The notes beneath the pieces are model-generated. The model had not been told where the DNA came from. It ran no database searches and was given only the letters and a program-made list of their open reading frames with translations. The translations under genes and the position numbers were made by a program. Positions 35,453 through 45,167 of a stretch of DNA of 64,000 nucleotides are shown piece after piece. Position 1 is the first letter of the stretch. Every line of letters starts with the position of its first letter. This stretch comes from Priestia koreensis (GTDB taxonomy: Bacteria; Bacillota; Bacilli; Bacillales; Bacillaceae_H): positions 639,924 through 703,923 of the forward strand of contig NZ_LILC01000002.1 of assembly GCF_001274935.1 (NCBI RefSeq). The letters run 5' to 3'.

Positions 35453-38055
35453 AGACGATCCTCAAGTTAGCCGTTCGCTTAATGACCGCTAGAAAAAGCC
35501 GGACGATTTTATCTATTGCCGGCGTTTCCATTGGTTTTTCTCTTTTAATTGCAGCAACCGTTTTGATAGCAACATTAGAACATGCCAATACATCAATTGT
35601 TAAGGAGAAGTATGGTGATTATGATTTAGTAGTAGGGTACCAAAGTGCAGAGTCTTTCATCACGCCGCATATTGTACATAAAATTCAGCATTTAGATGAC
35701 GTGGAGAAAACAACGCCCTTTTTATATCCGTATATCGGAAAAGAACATTCGTTTCAAGATGAAATGGCGCTTCAGCCGATGTATATTGGCGTAAAAGATG
35801 AGCAGCTAGCAAGAGAACATCAGCTGACGAAACTATCATCCGGAAGGTTGCCAAAACGTGGTGAGGTCGTGATTCCATACAGCCTTTCTAAAGCTGAAAA
35901 TCTACATATTGGCTCAAAGCTTCAGTTCCCCTTTCCGCCTCAGCGTCCACAGGAGGTACGCGTTTCAGGGATTTTGAAGAAAGATCAAGCACTACAATCC
36001 ATCGTGCTTTTTGATTTTAGATGGTTAGGTGATGCGACGGGGCAAATCAATCATACAACGACGCTACTCATTAAATTAACAGATGCTAAACAGAAGCAGC
36101 ACATTATTAAACAATTAAAAGAGATCGATTCGGACTTTTACATCGATCCACAGTCAATGAAGGATAAAGAACAAGATCAAATGGGTGGTTTAAAGCCTGT
36201 CGTGTCAGGACTCGGAGTCGTTATTGTGTTTGGAAGTATGCTGTTATTTCTCAGCACGCTGCAAATGTCCATTCAAGAACGTAAACGAGAGTTTTCAGTA
36301 CTTCGATTAATAGGCGCACAGAAAAAACAGCTCATATGGATCATTTTATATCAATCTGTCATCATGAATGTGATATCAGGAATGATTGGATTGCTAGGGG
36401 GAATGGTTTTATCCATTGTCTTAAAAAGTACGGTCGCGCAAATAAGTGGAATAATGATTCAGAAGCTAGCTATACACTGGGGAGCTGTTTTTGGAAACAC
36501 GCTACTAGCTATTGCCTTGACGATTATGGTGAGTGTACTACCAGCAGTTGGGGCAGGAAACCAATCTCCGCTTCAAGCCTACCGGGCGTCTTATGATATT
36601 AGAAAACAACGGTTATTATCCGTGATCACAAGCGGTGTTGCTCTCGCACTATCGATGAGTATAACCTTTTGCAACTATGTGTATATTCATAGTCCAAAGC
36701 TATACCTATTAGCGGTAGGGTTACTCATTCTTTCTGTGTTACTAGGTTTATCCTTATTTATAAAAAATACGATTCTCGTCTTGATGAACGTTTTTTCTGC
36801 ATTGTTTTCTTCATACGGAAAATTGATAGGAAGAAACGCTGTTCGGCAATTAAGGAGAAGTACGCAAATCGTAGGCATCGTGTTACTAGGAATTATGGTT
36901 TGCATAGTAGGTACAGGAATTCTAACTGTCGTAAAGAATGGAACGGAGAAATCCATTCAAGATCAGTATCCTCTAAGTCATGTCATTAGTTCAAATTCAG
37001 CGTATGATGAACGAGGTCTTTCACCCGAATTCTACGACCGCATTGACTCTATTCCTCATGTAGAGGCTGTTCCTGTTTTTAAAAGTATCGCGGCTTATAC
37101 ACAAGGATTAGATATGAATAGAGTAAAAAAAGATGACAAGCTCATGACCTATACAATCAACGGACGTCAAGAAGTGATGATAGGAGTAGAGGGGGTAGAT
37201 TTTCAGAGAATGAGTCAGTCATTACCATTACACGTAGTAGAAGGCACGACGGATCTTAACGATAATCATGTGGTTATCACACAGTACACAGCAAAGCTTT
37301 TAGGCTACAAAATAGGTTCTATGATAAATGTTATTGAGGATACAGCTGTTTCGTTTACGAAAAATGAACTGACTGTAAACGAGAAGCAGAAAATGAAGAA
37401 ATCTGCACGTTTTAAAGTAGTCGGCATTATTAAAACATTGCCATTAAGTGATCCAGAAGACATGGGAGTGTATGTGTCACCTTCCTTTATGAAAAAGCGG
37501 TTTAGTGTTGATACGTTAGATGAAGTTCATTATAAGGTAACATCAAAGGCGTTTGAGGACCAAGTCGAAAAAACGGTACAAGATGTTACGACAAACGAGC
37601 CATCTTCTAAAATCATTCTTTTTAATCTGCAGGAGGAACTGAATCAGTTATCTAGGCAATTTAATCAGCGCTTTTCAATTTTGATTGTCACCGTTTCACT
37701 AATATGCTTCTTATCTTTTATTGGGTTAATGAATAGTATGGCTAGCAGCTTACGAGAACGAGTGAGCGAATTTGCAACGCTTCGAGCGCTTGGGACAAAT
37801 GCGAGACGAATTGTACAAATAACCGTTGCAGAGGGAATGGTGCTTACGTTCACAGGTGGGCTTTTAGGAGCGGTCTTCGGTACGATTATTCTTAATCAGC
37901 TCTTACTAGCACTTGATTATCACAAACTAACTATCTCATGGCCATTCGTTTCACTAGCGTTACTCGTATCACCCGTAATTGGTTTTTTGGCAACCCTTTC
38001 CCCTGCGTTATCGCTGCGCAAGCGACCTATTTTACAAGACCTTTCAAAAGAATAA
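35449..38055 (+). CDS. FtsX-family ABC permease with two FtsX domains
   Basis: The 868-residue protein has an N-terminal TM helix, a large external MacB-PCD-like domain, an FtsX triple-helix block near 255-375, two more helices near 385-440, a second external domain, and a final FtsX block with SFIGLMNSMASSLRERVSEFATLRALGTNARRI. This is the duplicated permease architecture of MacB-like exporters of Firmicutes. It is translationally coupled to the ATPase gene. Confidence 0.9.
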   Translation: MKTILKLAVRLMTARKSRTILSIAGVSIGFSLLIAATVLIATLEHANTSIVKEKYGDYDLVVGYQSAESFITPHIVHKIQHLDDVEKTTPFLYPYIGKEHSFQDEMALQPMYIGVKDEQLAREHQLTKLSSGRLPKRGEVVIPYSLSKAENLHIGSKLQFPFPPQRPQEVRVSGILKKDQALQSIVLFDFRWLGDATGQINHTTTLLIKLTDAKQKQHIIKQLKEIDSDFYIDPQSMKDKEQDQMGGLKPVVSGLGVVIVFGSMLLFLSTLQMSIQERKREFSVLRLIGAQKKQLIWIILYQSVIMNVISGMIGLLGGMVLSIVLKSTVAQISGIMIQKLAIHWGAVFGNTLLAIALTIMVSVLPAVGAGNQSPLQAYRASYDIRKQRLLSVITSGVALALSMSITFCNYVYIHSPKLYLLAVGLLILSVLLGLSLFIKNTILVLMNVFSALFSSYGKLIGRNAVRQLRRSTQIVGIVLLGIMVCIVGTGILTVVKNGTEKSIQDQYPLSHVISSNSAYDERGLSPEFYDRIDSIPHVEAVPVFKSIAAYTQGLDMNRVKKDDKLMTYTINGRQEVMIGVEGVDFQRMSQSLPLHVVEGTTDLNDNHVVITQYTAKLLGYKIGSMINVIEDTAVSFTKNELTVNEKQKMKKSARFKVVGIIKTLPLSDPEDMGVYVSPSFMKKRFSVDTLDEVHYKVTSKAFEDQVEKTVQDVTTNEPSSKIILFNLQEELNQLSRQFNQRFSILIVTVSLICFLSFIGLMNSMASSLRERVSEFATLRALGTNARRIVQITVAEGMVLTFTGGLLGAVFGTIILNQLLLALDYHKLTISWPFVSLALLVSPVIGFLATLSPALSLRKRPILQDLSKE

Positions 38056-38138
38056 AATTCCTTATCTTCACAATATCTACACAAGCGCTGGTTACAATAG
38101 AACCAAACAACTACATTGTGAGAAGGTGAGGAATAAAG

Positions 38139-38690
38139 ATGAAGAAAACATGGCTAGCGATAGGGGCTGCTGCAATAATTGCGTTAAGTGGTTGCAGTAG
38201 TTCTGGACACGATGAGAAGTCAGATGGTCAATCTCATGAGATGAACCATGAGGGAATGAATCATTCGAGTAGTGGAGAGGTTCCAAAAAATCTTCAAGCG
38301 TCTCAAAACCCAACGTTTAAAATTGGAAGTGAGGCAATCATGAAGGCTGATCATATGAAGGGAATGGACGGAGCAAAAGCGACGATTGTTGGCGCCTACG
38401 ACACAACTGCGTATACCGTTTCGTATACACCAACAACCGGTGGAGAGAAAGTAGAAAATCATAAATGGGTCATTCAAGAAGAGGTAAAAGGAGCTGGGAA
38501 AAAGGAGTTAAAACCTGGAAAGGAAGTAACTCTTGAAGCCGATCATATGAAAGGGATGAAGGGTGCTGAGGCAACCGTTGATTCAGCTGAAAAAACGACG
38601 GTGTACATGGTGGACTACAATCCAACAACGGGTGGTAAAAAAGTTCGCAATCATAAATGGGTAACGGAAAGCGAGCTTTCAAAGCCGTAA
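38139..38690 (+). CDS. Lipoprotein with two DUF1541 (YdhK-type) repeats
   Basis: The 183-residue protein has signal peptide MKKTWLAIGAAAIIALSGC with lipobox LSGC. A His/Met-rich linker (HEMNHEGMNHSS) follows, and then two copies of a 60-residue domain, each with KADHMKGM / EADHMKGM, YTPTTGG / YNPTTGG and NHKWV. His and Met clusters suggest copper or other soft-metal binding. It lies 84 bp after the ABC genes with its own SD AGAAGGTGAGG; the link to the exporter is unproven. Confidence 0.85.
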   Translation: MKKTWLAIGAAAIIALSGCSSSGHDEKSDGQSHEMNHEGMNHSSSGEVPKNLQASQNPTFKIGSEAIMKADHMKGMDGAKATIVGAYDTTAYTVSYTPTTGGEKVENHKWVIQEEVKGAGKKELKPGKEVTLEADHMKGMKGAEATVDSAEKTTVYMVDYNPTTGGKKVRNHKWVTESELSKP

Positions 38691-38721
38691 AGAACAGATC
38701 GATTTGATCTGTTCTTTTTTT
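38689..38721 (+). terminator. Terminator after the DUF1541 gene
   Basis: AAAGAACAGATC, loop GATTT, GATCTGTTCTTT, then T-run. Confidence 0.9.
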
Positions 38722-38763
38722 ATGTGTGTGAATATACTAACCTTCACCTTGCTAGGAAATAAG

Positions 38764-38921
38764 GGTTTGCAGTTGTTACAGGCGTCTTTTTCTTCTTTCA
38801 GCCGCTCGTTGGCGCTATTCTTGGCTGGCTTTTGCTACATGAACAGCTTGGAATCGGCTTTATTTTCGGTGCAAGTCTTATTTTAGCGAGTGTGATGCTT
38901 GTATTAAAAGCAGAAGCATAA
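38764..38921 (+). pseudogene. EamA/DMT transporter, 3' remnant
   Basis: From 38764 to the stop at 38919-38921 the frame reads like the last helices of a drug/metabolite (EamA) transporter: FFFFQPLVGAILGWLLLHEQ, then LGIGFIFGASLILASVMLVL and KAEA. It is about 52 codons and blocked upstream by an in-frame TAA at 38760-38762, with no start or SD. The rest of the gene has been lost; the original terminator survives at 38930. Confidence 0.7.
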
Positions 38922-38929
38922 ATCTTTTG

Positions 38930-38967
38930 AACCCTCTTCAAGCGGCTATTCCACTGAGAGGGTTTTT
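38930..38967 (+). terminator. Terminator of the EamA remnant
   Basis: AACCCTCT and AGAGGGTT around a 19-nt loop, then TTT. Confidence 0.7.
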
Positions 38968-39074
38968 ATTTTTAGCGAACGCTCGTTTTGGTTTTAAGTA
39001 GGGTAACGGGTATTTCTATGGTAAAATAAATCAATCAGAGCTAGAAATTCGAACGAATACAAGGTGATTAAAAG

Positions 39075-41231
39075 ATGAAATTAATTATTGCAGAAAAGCC
39101 GTCTGTCTCACGCAATATTGCAGATGCGCTTAAGATAAAAGGAAAGCAGGACGGTTACTTTGAAGGAAACGGCTATATCGTGACGTGGGCGTTTGGTCAT
39201 CTTCTTCAATTATATGATGCAAAAGATTACGATGAAAAAATGTCAACGTGGAAGATGGAAAACTTTCCGTTTATTCCGCAAGCCTTCAAATACAAAGTAA
39301 AAAGCGATCCGAAAAACCGCGAAAAACCGGATAGAGGAGCACAAAAGCAGCTGAAGATCATCCACGGATTAATGAAAAGACCTGACGTAGACGGAATTAT
39401 TTCAGCCTGTGACTATGACCGCGAAGGACAGGTTATTGGCGATAGCATTATTTATAATCTGCGAACGGATAAACAAGTCTATCGTTTACTTTTAAACGAA
39501 TGGACGCCCGCTGAAGTGATGAACGGTCTGCAAAATGTGAAGCCCAATACAGAGCTTCGTCCTCTGCAGGATGCGGGGGTAAGCAGACAGTGGGCTGACT
39601 GGGTCATTGGCATTAATTTAACGTCTGTTGCGACGCTGAAGTATCAAAAGGGAAAAGGAAAAGCGCTGAATATTGGGCGTGTCTTACTACCGACGCTAAA
39701 AATTATTTACGATCGCGACCGAGAGATTGAGACGTTTGTACCCGAGAATTACTACAAGCTTCAAGGGACGTTTAAAACGCAGCAAGGAGACGAATACGAC
39801 GGCACGTACACAGAAGGTAAGGACGACAAATTTAAAGCAAAAGAAACGCTTGATGAAATAAAGGCGATGCTTGAAGATAAGTCGGGCGTAATTCATGATA
39901 AGCAGGTTCAAAAGAAAAAGGAATACCCGCCGTTTTTATTTAACTTGTCGAATCTACAAGGTCATATTACAAGTAAATACAAAGGATGGACGTCAGATAA
40001 AGTGTTAAAAGTAGCACAGTCCCTCTACGAGAAAAAGTTCATCACGTATCCAAGGACTGCGAGCATTGCACTTGAGGAGAGTCTAGTTGGGAAAACCGCA
40101 AAAGTACTTGAAACGCTGTCAGAGGGGCTGCCTTATAAGGACGAAATTAAGTTTGTAAAATCAAAGCGCGTGTTTGATAATGCCAAGGTAGATAGCCATA
40201 GCGCTATTATTCCAACTTATGTGAAGCCGAAAAAGCTGTCACCAGATGAGCAACATGTGTATGATGCGATTAAGAATCGCTTTATCATGCAGTTTATGCC
40301 GGTTGCAGAGTATGAAGAAACGCGGATTGAAACGAAAATTAAAGATGTTGCGTTAAAAGGTCTGTTCATCTCAAAAGGGAAAGTGCAGCTAGTAGAGGGA
40401 TGGAAAAAGGTTGAGAAGGTGCAGTCAAAAGATACGATCTTACCGCTCGTTCAAGCGAATGATCCCGTGGACTTAGTGAAAAGTGAGGTAACAACTCACA
40501 CAACAAAGCCGCCAAAGCAGCATACAGAAAAAACGCTTCTTCGCGTCATGGAAACGTGCGGGAAAAACTTCGAAGGAGACGGAGACGATGAAGAGAGCGT
40601 TCATGCCATTTTAAGTGGTTTTAGCATCGGAACACCGGCAACGAGAGCAGAAACGATCAAAAAGCTAAAGGATGTTGGATATATCGAATCAGAAAACAAA
40701 AACCTGTTCTGTACAAAGCTTGGTCGCGATTTGGTTGACACATTCCCGATTAAAGACCTGTTTAATCTCGAGTTTACCGGTCGATTGGAAAAATCACTTC
40801 ACGATATCGAAAAACGCACCGTTACAAAACAGGAGTTTTTACAGCTTATTTTTGACTTTACCTCACATTCGGTTGAAACGATTAAAGGAGAAAAAGACGT
40901 GACGATCAATGAGGTAACGTCACAGCGTCGTACGAATGAGGTCATGGGCAAATGTCCGCTTTGTGGCCATGCCGTCATTGAGGGGCAAAAAGGATTTGGC
41001 TGCAGCAATTGGAAAAATGGCTGTAAATTTGTGATTTGGAAAAACGATAAGTTTTTAGCAACGATGAAAAAGAAGCCAACAAAAACGATGGTCAAAGCCC
41101 TGTTAAAAAACGGAGTTACGACTGTAAAGGGGCTAACGAGTAAAAAAGGAAACAAATTCGATGCGAAAATGCGCTACGAAAAAAATCCTGATAATGACTA
41201 TTTCAGTTGGAAGATGGAGTTTGATAAATAA
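39075..41231 (+). CDS. topB: DNA topoisomerase III
   Basis: The 718-residue type IA topoisomerase begins with the Toprim start MKLIIAEKPSVSRNIADAL and has the acidic triad CDYDREGQ. The active-site tyrosine is Tyr325 in FITYPRTAS. A single C-terminal zinc ribbon, CPLCGHAV...GFGCSNWKNGC, lies near 635-660. It decatenates DNA and works with RecQ-type helicases. The length matches B. subtilis TopB. The SD is AAGGTG; a perfect hairpin terminator follows. Confidence 0.95.
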   Translation: MKLIIAEKPSVSRNIADALKIKGKQDGYFEGNGYIVTWAFGHLLQLYDAKDYDEKMSTWKMENFPFIPQAFKYKVKSDPKNREKPDRGAQKQLKIIHGLMKRPDVDGIISACDYDREGQVIGDSIIYNLRTDKQVYRLLLNEWTPAEVMNGLQNVKPNTELRPLQDAGVSRQWADWVIGINLTSVATLKYQKGKGKALNIGRVLLPTLKIIYDRDREIETFVPENYYKLQGTFKTQQGDEYDGTYTEGKDDKFKAKETLDEIKAMLEDKSGVIHDKQVQKKKEYPPFLFNLSNLQGHITSKYKGWTSDKVLKVAQSLYEKKFITYPRTASIALEESLVGKTAKVLETLSEGLPYKDEIKFVKSKRVFDNAKVDSHSAIIPTYVKPKKLSPDEQHVYDAIKNRFIMQFMPVAEYEETRIETKIKDVALKGLFISKGKVQLVEGWKKVEKVQSKDTILPLVQANDPVDLVKSEVTTHTTKPPKQHTEKTLLRVMETCGKNFEGDGDDEESVHAILSGFSIGTPATRAETIKKLKDVGYIESENKNLFCTKLGRDLVDTFPIKDLFNLEFTGRLEKSLHDIEKRTVTKQEFLQLIFDFTSHSVETIKGEKDVTINEVTSQRRTNEVMGKCPLCGHAVIEGQKGFGCSNWKNGCKFVIWKNDKFLATMKKKPTKTMVKALLKNGVTTVKGLTSKKGNKFDAKMRYEKNPDNDYFSWKMEFDK

Positions 41232-41268
41232 CAAAAGGAGAAATGCACGGTGCATTTCTCCTTTTGTT
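41230..41268. terminator. Perfect bidirectional terminator between topB and the symporter gene
   Basis: AACAAAAGGAGAAATGCAC and its exact complement around one base, with A-rich left and T-rich right ends; serves both convergent genes. Confidence 0.9.
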
Positions 41269-41270
41269 AT

Positions 41271-42707
41271 TTAAGCATTATGTTTTTCTAAATTTCTTTT
41301 TGATGGTGAGTCTTCCCATCCTTCAATGCCATCAAGTCCTGGAATGCTATCACGATAAAACACAGGATCTTTTCCTTGTTTACGCTGACGCATATAATCT
41401 TTCAGTGCCGCAAAGGCAATTTTTGATAAGAACAAGATCGATAGAAGGTTAACCACAACCATTAGACCCATAAACAAGTCCGCTAAGTTCCACACTAGAC
41501 TAATTTTTGCTACGGAGCCGAATAAAATCATGATTAGAACGGCTACTCGGTAGACACTTAACCAAACTTTTCCACCATTTAAAAATTCAATATTTGTTTC
41601 GCCGTAGTAGTAGTTCCCGATAAGCGTACTAAAGGCAAACAAGAAAATCATAATGGCTAGCAGTGCACTTGCCCAAGAGCCAATGTGCGTATTAAGAGAA
41701 GCTTGTGTTAACTCAATCCCGCTTAGATTCGTCGTTTTGTACACGTTCGAGAATAAAACGATAAACGCCGTACTTGAACAAATGATCAGCGTATCTGTTA
41801 ATACACCGAAAGCTTGAATAAGACCTTGTTTTGCAGGGTGACTAGTAACAGCAGTAGCGGCAGCATTTGGTGCACTACCCATACCAGCTTCATTTGAGAA
41901 GAGACCACGTTTGATTCCGTTCATTACGATGGCACCTAACGTTCCTCCTGCTACTTGTTCAAATCCAAAGGCATTTTTCACGATGAGAGAAATAACGCCC
42001 GGTAGCTGTGTGATGTTCATTACGACAACAAGAACAGCGATAGCAATATAAAGAACAGCTAAGATTACGACAATATATTCGGACATTTTGGCAATCCGTT
42101 TAATCCCACCGAAAATGATAAAGGCAAAACAAACTACCATAATGATACCTACAACAAAGCGGTTTGTATCAAATGCTTGTTCGAATGCGAGCGTGATGGT
42201 ATTGGATTGCACGGCATTAAAGATAAGCGCGAATGATAAAGTAATGAGGATAGCGAACAGAATTCCGAGCCAGCGTTTCTTTAACCCTTTTTCCATGTAG
42301 TACGCAGGGCCACCGCGGAAACCGTCACCGTCTTTAATTTTATAAATTTGTGCGAGCGTGCTCTCAATAAATGCAGACACGGAGCTAATGATTGCGAGAA
42401 TCCACATCCAGAAAATAGAACCAGGTCCACCTAAGTGAATAGCGATGGCGATCCCTGTAATATTTCCTGTTCCAACACGTGCCGCCATACTAATACAAAA
42501 TGCTTGGAAGGGAGTAATTCCTTTTTTGGATGATCTTCCTTCCATCAACACGCGCAGCATTTCAGGAATTAATCGAACTTGAAGGAATTTTGAGCGGAAC
42601 GTAAAATACAATCCAACTCCGATTAGTAAGACAATTAATAGCTTGGACCAAAAAAAGTCGTTCACGTCCAGCACCCATAGCTCAAAAGGGCTTGGAGTAT
42701 TGTTCAT
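41271..42707 (-). CDS. Sodium:alanine/glycine symporter family (AgcS)
   Basis: The 478-residue membrane protein has about 11 helices. It begins near FRSKFLQVRLIPEM and has the family signatures AARVGTGNITGIAIAIHLGGPGSIFWMW and KRGLFSNEAGMGSAPNAAATA. It is of the AlsT/YrbD/GlnT group, which imports Ala, Gly or Gln with Na+. The start at 42707 follows GAGGTGATGAA on the minus strand. The upstream region shared with the P450 gene holds a cre-like site. Confidence 0.92.
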   Translation of the reverse strand: MNNTPSPFELWVLDVNDFFWSKLLIVLLIGVGLYFTFRSKFLQVRLIPEMLRVLMEGRSSKKGITPFQAFCISMAARVGTGNITGIAIAIHLGGPGSIFWMWILAIISSVSAFIESTLAQIYKIKDGDGFRGGPAYYMEKGLKKRWLGILFAILITLSFALIFNAVQSNTITLAFEQAFDTNRFVVGIIMVVCFAFIIFGGIKRIAKMSEYIVVILAVLYIAIAVLVVVMNITQLPGVISLIVKNAFGFEQVAGGTLGAIVMNGIKRGLFSNEAGMGSAPNAAATAVTSHPAKQGLIQAFGVLTDTLIICSSTAFIVLFSNVYKTTNLSGIELTQASLNTHIGSWASALLAIMIFLFAFSTLIGNYYYGETNIEFLNGGKVWLSVYRVAVLIMILFGSVAKISLVWNLADLFMGLMVVVNLLSILFLSKIAFAALKDYMRQRKQGKDPVFYRDSIPGLDGIEGWEDSPSKRNLEKHNA

Positions 42708-42920
42708 TTCATCACCTCATAAAAATGGAATTTAAGTAACCAGGTGTATACATATGTATGTTTACCCATTGCTACGAGAAAGAATCTTTCTCCAAAAAAA
42801 TACTTATGTTAGAAAACATGACATTAAAAATTGATTATATACTAGGAACATCATGATGTAAATTCCAAATGTAACAAATTTTAAAAGGGAATTCCTTCTT
42901 GTAGAAAATTTTTCGTTTGT

Positions 42921-42934
42921 GGAAAACGCTATCA
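42921..42934 (+). promoter_or_regulatory. cre-like CcpA site
   Basis: GGAAAACGCTATCA matches the cre consensus TGWAANCGNTNWCA at all fixed positions except the first. It lies 29 bp upstream of the P450 -35 and 214 bp upstream of the symporter start, so it could affect either gene. Confidence 0.5.
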
Positions 42935-42962
42935 CACAAGCCCGTAAAGAGTTTCAGAACAT

Positions 42963-42991
42963 TTGTAAAAATAATCTCTCTTAATTATACT
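42963..42991 (+). promoter_or_regulatory. SigA promoter of the P450 gene
   Basis: TTGTAA (42963-42968), 17-bp spacer, TATACT (42986-42991); start of transcription near 42998 and SD GAGGAGG before the ATG at 43033. Confidence 0.65.
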
Positions 42992-43032
42992 GAATATACT
43001 GATATATTTGATAAGTTCAGAGGAGGAAGACG

Positions 43033-44235
43033 ATGGAAACAGAGACAAACATATTTTCGCCTGATTTTCGAAAAAATGACTATGAATTTTATAAACGTCT
43101 ACGTGCGGACGAACCGGCTCATTCCTTTTCACTTCAAGGAGGGAGAACGGGATGGTTAATTAGTCGCTATGACGATGTGGTAGAACTCTTAAAATCGAGT
43201 AGCTTCATCAAAGATCAGTCAAAGGTTTTTGGTGCAATTTCTTCTGCAGATGCACACTCCAACGAAGCTAAGCTTTTTCATAACATGATGTTGAACGTAG
43301 ACCCTCCTGATCATACAAGACTTCGACGCCTCATGCAGCCTAGCTTTAATCCAAAAGAAATGTTGAAACTAGCACCTCGTATCGAGCAAATTGCCGATAG
43401 TCTTCTTAAAGATATGGAACATATGGAAGGTTCTTTTGATTTAATTGATGAGTTTGCCTTTCCGCTTCCTATTATCGTCATCAGTGAATTACTAGGCGTT
43501 CCTGTTGAAGATCGCCATAAATTCCGAAAGTGGTCCAATACGATTGTTTCAGCGTCAGAAAATGAACATAGCAAATTTGCAGAAGATGTGAAAGCTTTTG
43601 TAGAGTACTTAGATTACTTAATTAAAGAGAGACGAGAGAATCCACAAAATGACCTAATTACAGGGCTTATTCATGCCGAAGAAGAAGGAGACAAGCTCCA
43701 AGGGAATGAGCTTTACTCGATGATTTTTCTTTTAATTATTGCGGGCCATGAGACAACGGTGAATTTGATTGGGAACGGTATGTATGCGTTATTTGAACAT
43801 CCGAAACAACTAGAGCTTTTGAAAAGTGATCCTAATTTAACCGAAACAGCCATTGAAGAGATGTTACGCTTTCATAGTCCAGTCGATTCATCAACAGCTC
43901 GCTGGGCAGATGAAAATATTGTTCTTCACGGTAAAACGATTCAAAAAGGAGATATGGTCATCGCATCTATCTCTTCTGCAAACCGAGATGAGCGGAAATT
44001 TAAAAATCCACACCTGCTTGACATTACCCGGAAGCCAAATCCACACATGGCGTTTGGATATGGCATTCACTTTTGTTTAGGTGCACCTTTAGCGAGGCTG
44101 GAGGGAAGTATTGCGTTTCGGAAATTACTTCGTGCTTTTCCTCATATTACGCCTGCGGGATCACTATCAGACTTGGAATGGCGGTCTGTATTTTTATTGC
44201 GTGGTTTGAAAGAATTGCCTGTACTACGAGCTTAA
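43033..44235 (+). CDS. Cytochrome P450 (CYP107-like)
   Basis: The 400-residue soluble bacterial P450 has the I-helix oxygen motif AGHETT at 237-242, the ExxR helix in EEMLRFHSP, and the heme loop FGYGIHFCLGAPLAR with the Cys thiolate at 348. This class hydroxylates lipids, steroids or polyketides and needs external ferredoxin and reductase, none of which is adjacent. The family CYP107 is suggested by memory of Bacillus relatives. The start at 43033 has GAGGAGG at good spacing. The substrate is unknown. Confidence 0.93.
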   Translation: METETNIFSPDFRKNDYEFYKRLRADEPAHSFSLQGGRTGWLISRYDDVVELLKSSSFIKDQSKVFGAISSADAHSNEAKLFHNMMLNVDPPDHTRLRRLMQPSFNPKEMLKLAPRIEQIADSLLKDMEHMEGSFDLIDEFAFPLPIIVISELLGVPVEDRHKFRKWSNTIVSASENEHSKFAEDVKAFVEYLDYLIKERRENPQNDLITGLIHAEEEGDKLQGNELYSMIFLLIIAGHETTVNLIGNGMYALFEHPKQLELLKSDPNLTETAIEEMLRFHSPVDSSTARWADENIVLHGKTIQKGDMVIASISSANRDERKFKNPHLLDITRKPNPHMAFGYGIHFCLGAPLARLEGSIAFRKLLRAFPHITPAGSLSDLEWRSVFLLRGLKELPVLRA

Positions 44236-44461
44236 TGATGAAAAAGGTTGCGTCTATTTGGATGTGATCTTTTTTGCTTCCCGTTCTTAACATGCGCTTT
44301 ATCCGCCTCGAACGCTCTCTTCACAGCGAAGAACCTGCCGAGATACATTTCATTGTACATCCATAAGGATCTTACGAAAGTTATAGAATGCATGAATTTG
44401 GTAAATAGTAAAACATACGCGTTGTTCAAGTACGTTATATTATAAAAAGGGATGATGAAAC

Positions 44462-44980
44462 ATGAAAAAATCCGTATTGACTCTTCTCATCGGTCTCGGA
44501 ACGATGACGACAGGCTGTGCACAACAGCAGCCGCATACTATTCTTTCAAATGACAAAATGGAAAGTCATGCTGCGGAACATAAACATCATGCAGAACACA
44601 CCGTGGCTGATATTCGTGAGCAGACGCAGAATTCAAATGACTTGCCAAGCTTTTTAAATAAGCAACCAGACGACATGAAGCGATTATACAGTGAAGTAGC
44701 GAAACATCGAGCACTTCTCGAGAACATTCCGTGCTTTTGCGGATGCGGAACAACGGCTGGTCATAAAAACAACTATGATTGCTTTATCTATGAAAATAAG
44801 GACGACGGAGCTGTCGTTTGGGATGATCATGCTACGCGCTGTGGGGTATGCTTGAAAATTGCCGATGAAGCGATTCAGCAATATGATAGCGGTGCTTCTA
44901 TTAAAGAGATTCGAGCGATGATTGATAAAAAATATGAAAAGGGCTATGCGACGCCAACACCAACACCTCCTGTGAAGTAA
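44462..44980 (+). CDS. PCYCGC-motif lipoprotein
   Basis: The 172-residue protein has a short signal peptide and lipobox TTGC (Cys19), a His-rich stretch HAAEHKHHAEH, and then the PCYCGC-type motif IPCFCGCG near residues 88-95 with further cysteines in NYDCFIYE and TRCGVCLKIADEA. The Cys/His pattern suggests metal binding, probably copper. The neighbours, a YcnK-like regulator and a YtkA-like lipoprotein, support that. A terminator follows at 44992. Confidence 0.85.
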   Translation: MKKSVLTLLIGLGTMTTGCAQQQPHTILSNDKMESHAAEHKHHAEHTVADIREQTQNSNDLPSFLNKQPDDMKRLYSEVAKHRALLENIPCFCGCGTTAGHKNNYDCFIYENKDDGAVVWDDHATRCGVCLKIADEAIQQYDSGASIKEIRAMIDKKYEKGYATPTPTPPVK

Positions 44981-44991
44981 GCAGTGAAGCG

Positions 44992-45021
44992 AAAGAGCCT
45001 GTTCGTATGAACGGGCTCTTT
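44992..45021 (+). terminator. Terminator after the PCYCGC gene
   Basis: AAAGAGCC-T-GTTC, loop GTAT, GAAC-G-GGCTCTTT with one T-G pair. Confidence 0.8.
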
Positions 45022-45167
45022 GTTGTGTCTGCAGATGTGGAATTCTCACAAATAATCACAGAAAGTACCAGGAAAATGCTTGATTCGTGAATGAGGATAA
45101 AATATTCTTAAGATAAGAGACTTTTATAGGGGACGTCAAAATAAGCGAAAAGGAGGATGTAACCACA

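Noticed and set aside
42766..42777. Palindrome ATACATATGTAT upstream of the symporter
   Set aside because: AT-only short palindromes are frequent in such regions; no regulator family is indicated.
44236..44461. Minus-strand open frame after the P450 gene
   Set aside because: No SD, no recognisable domain, and both strands are open by chance in this short stretch.
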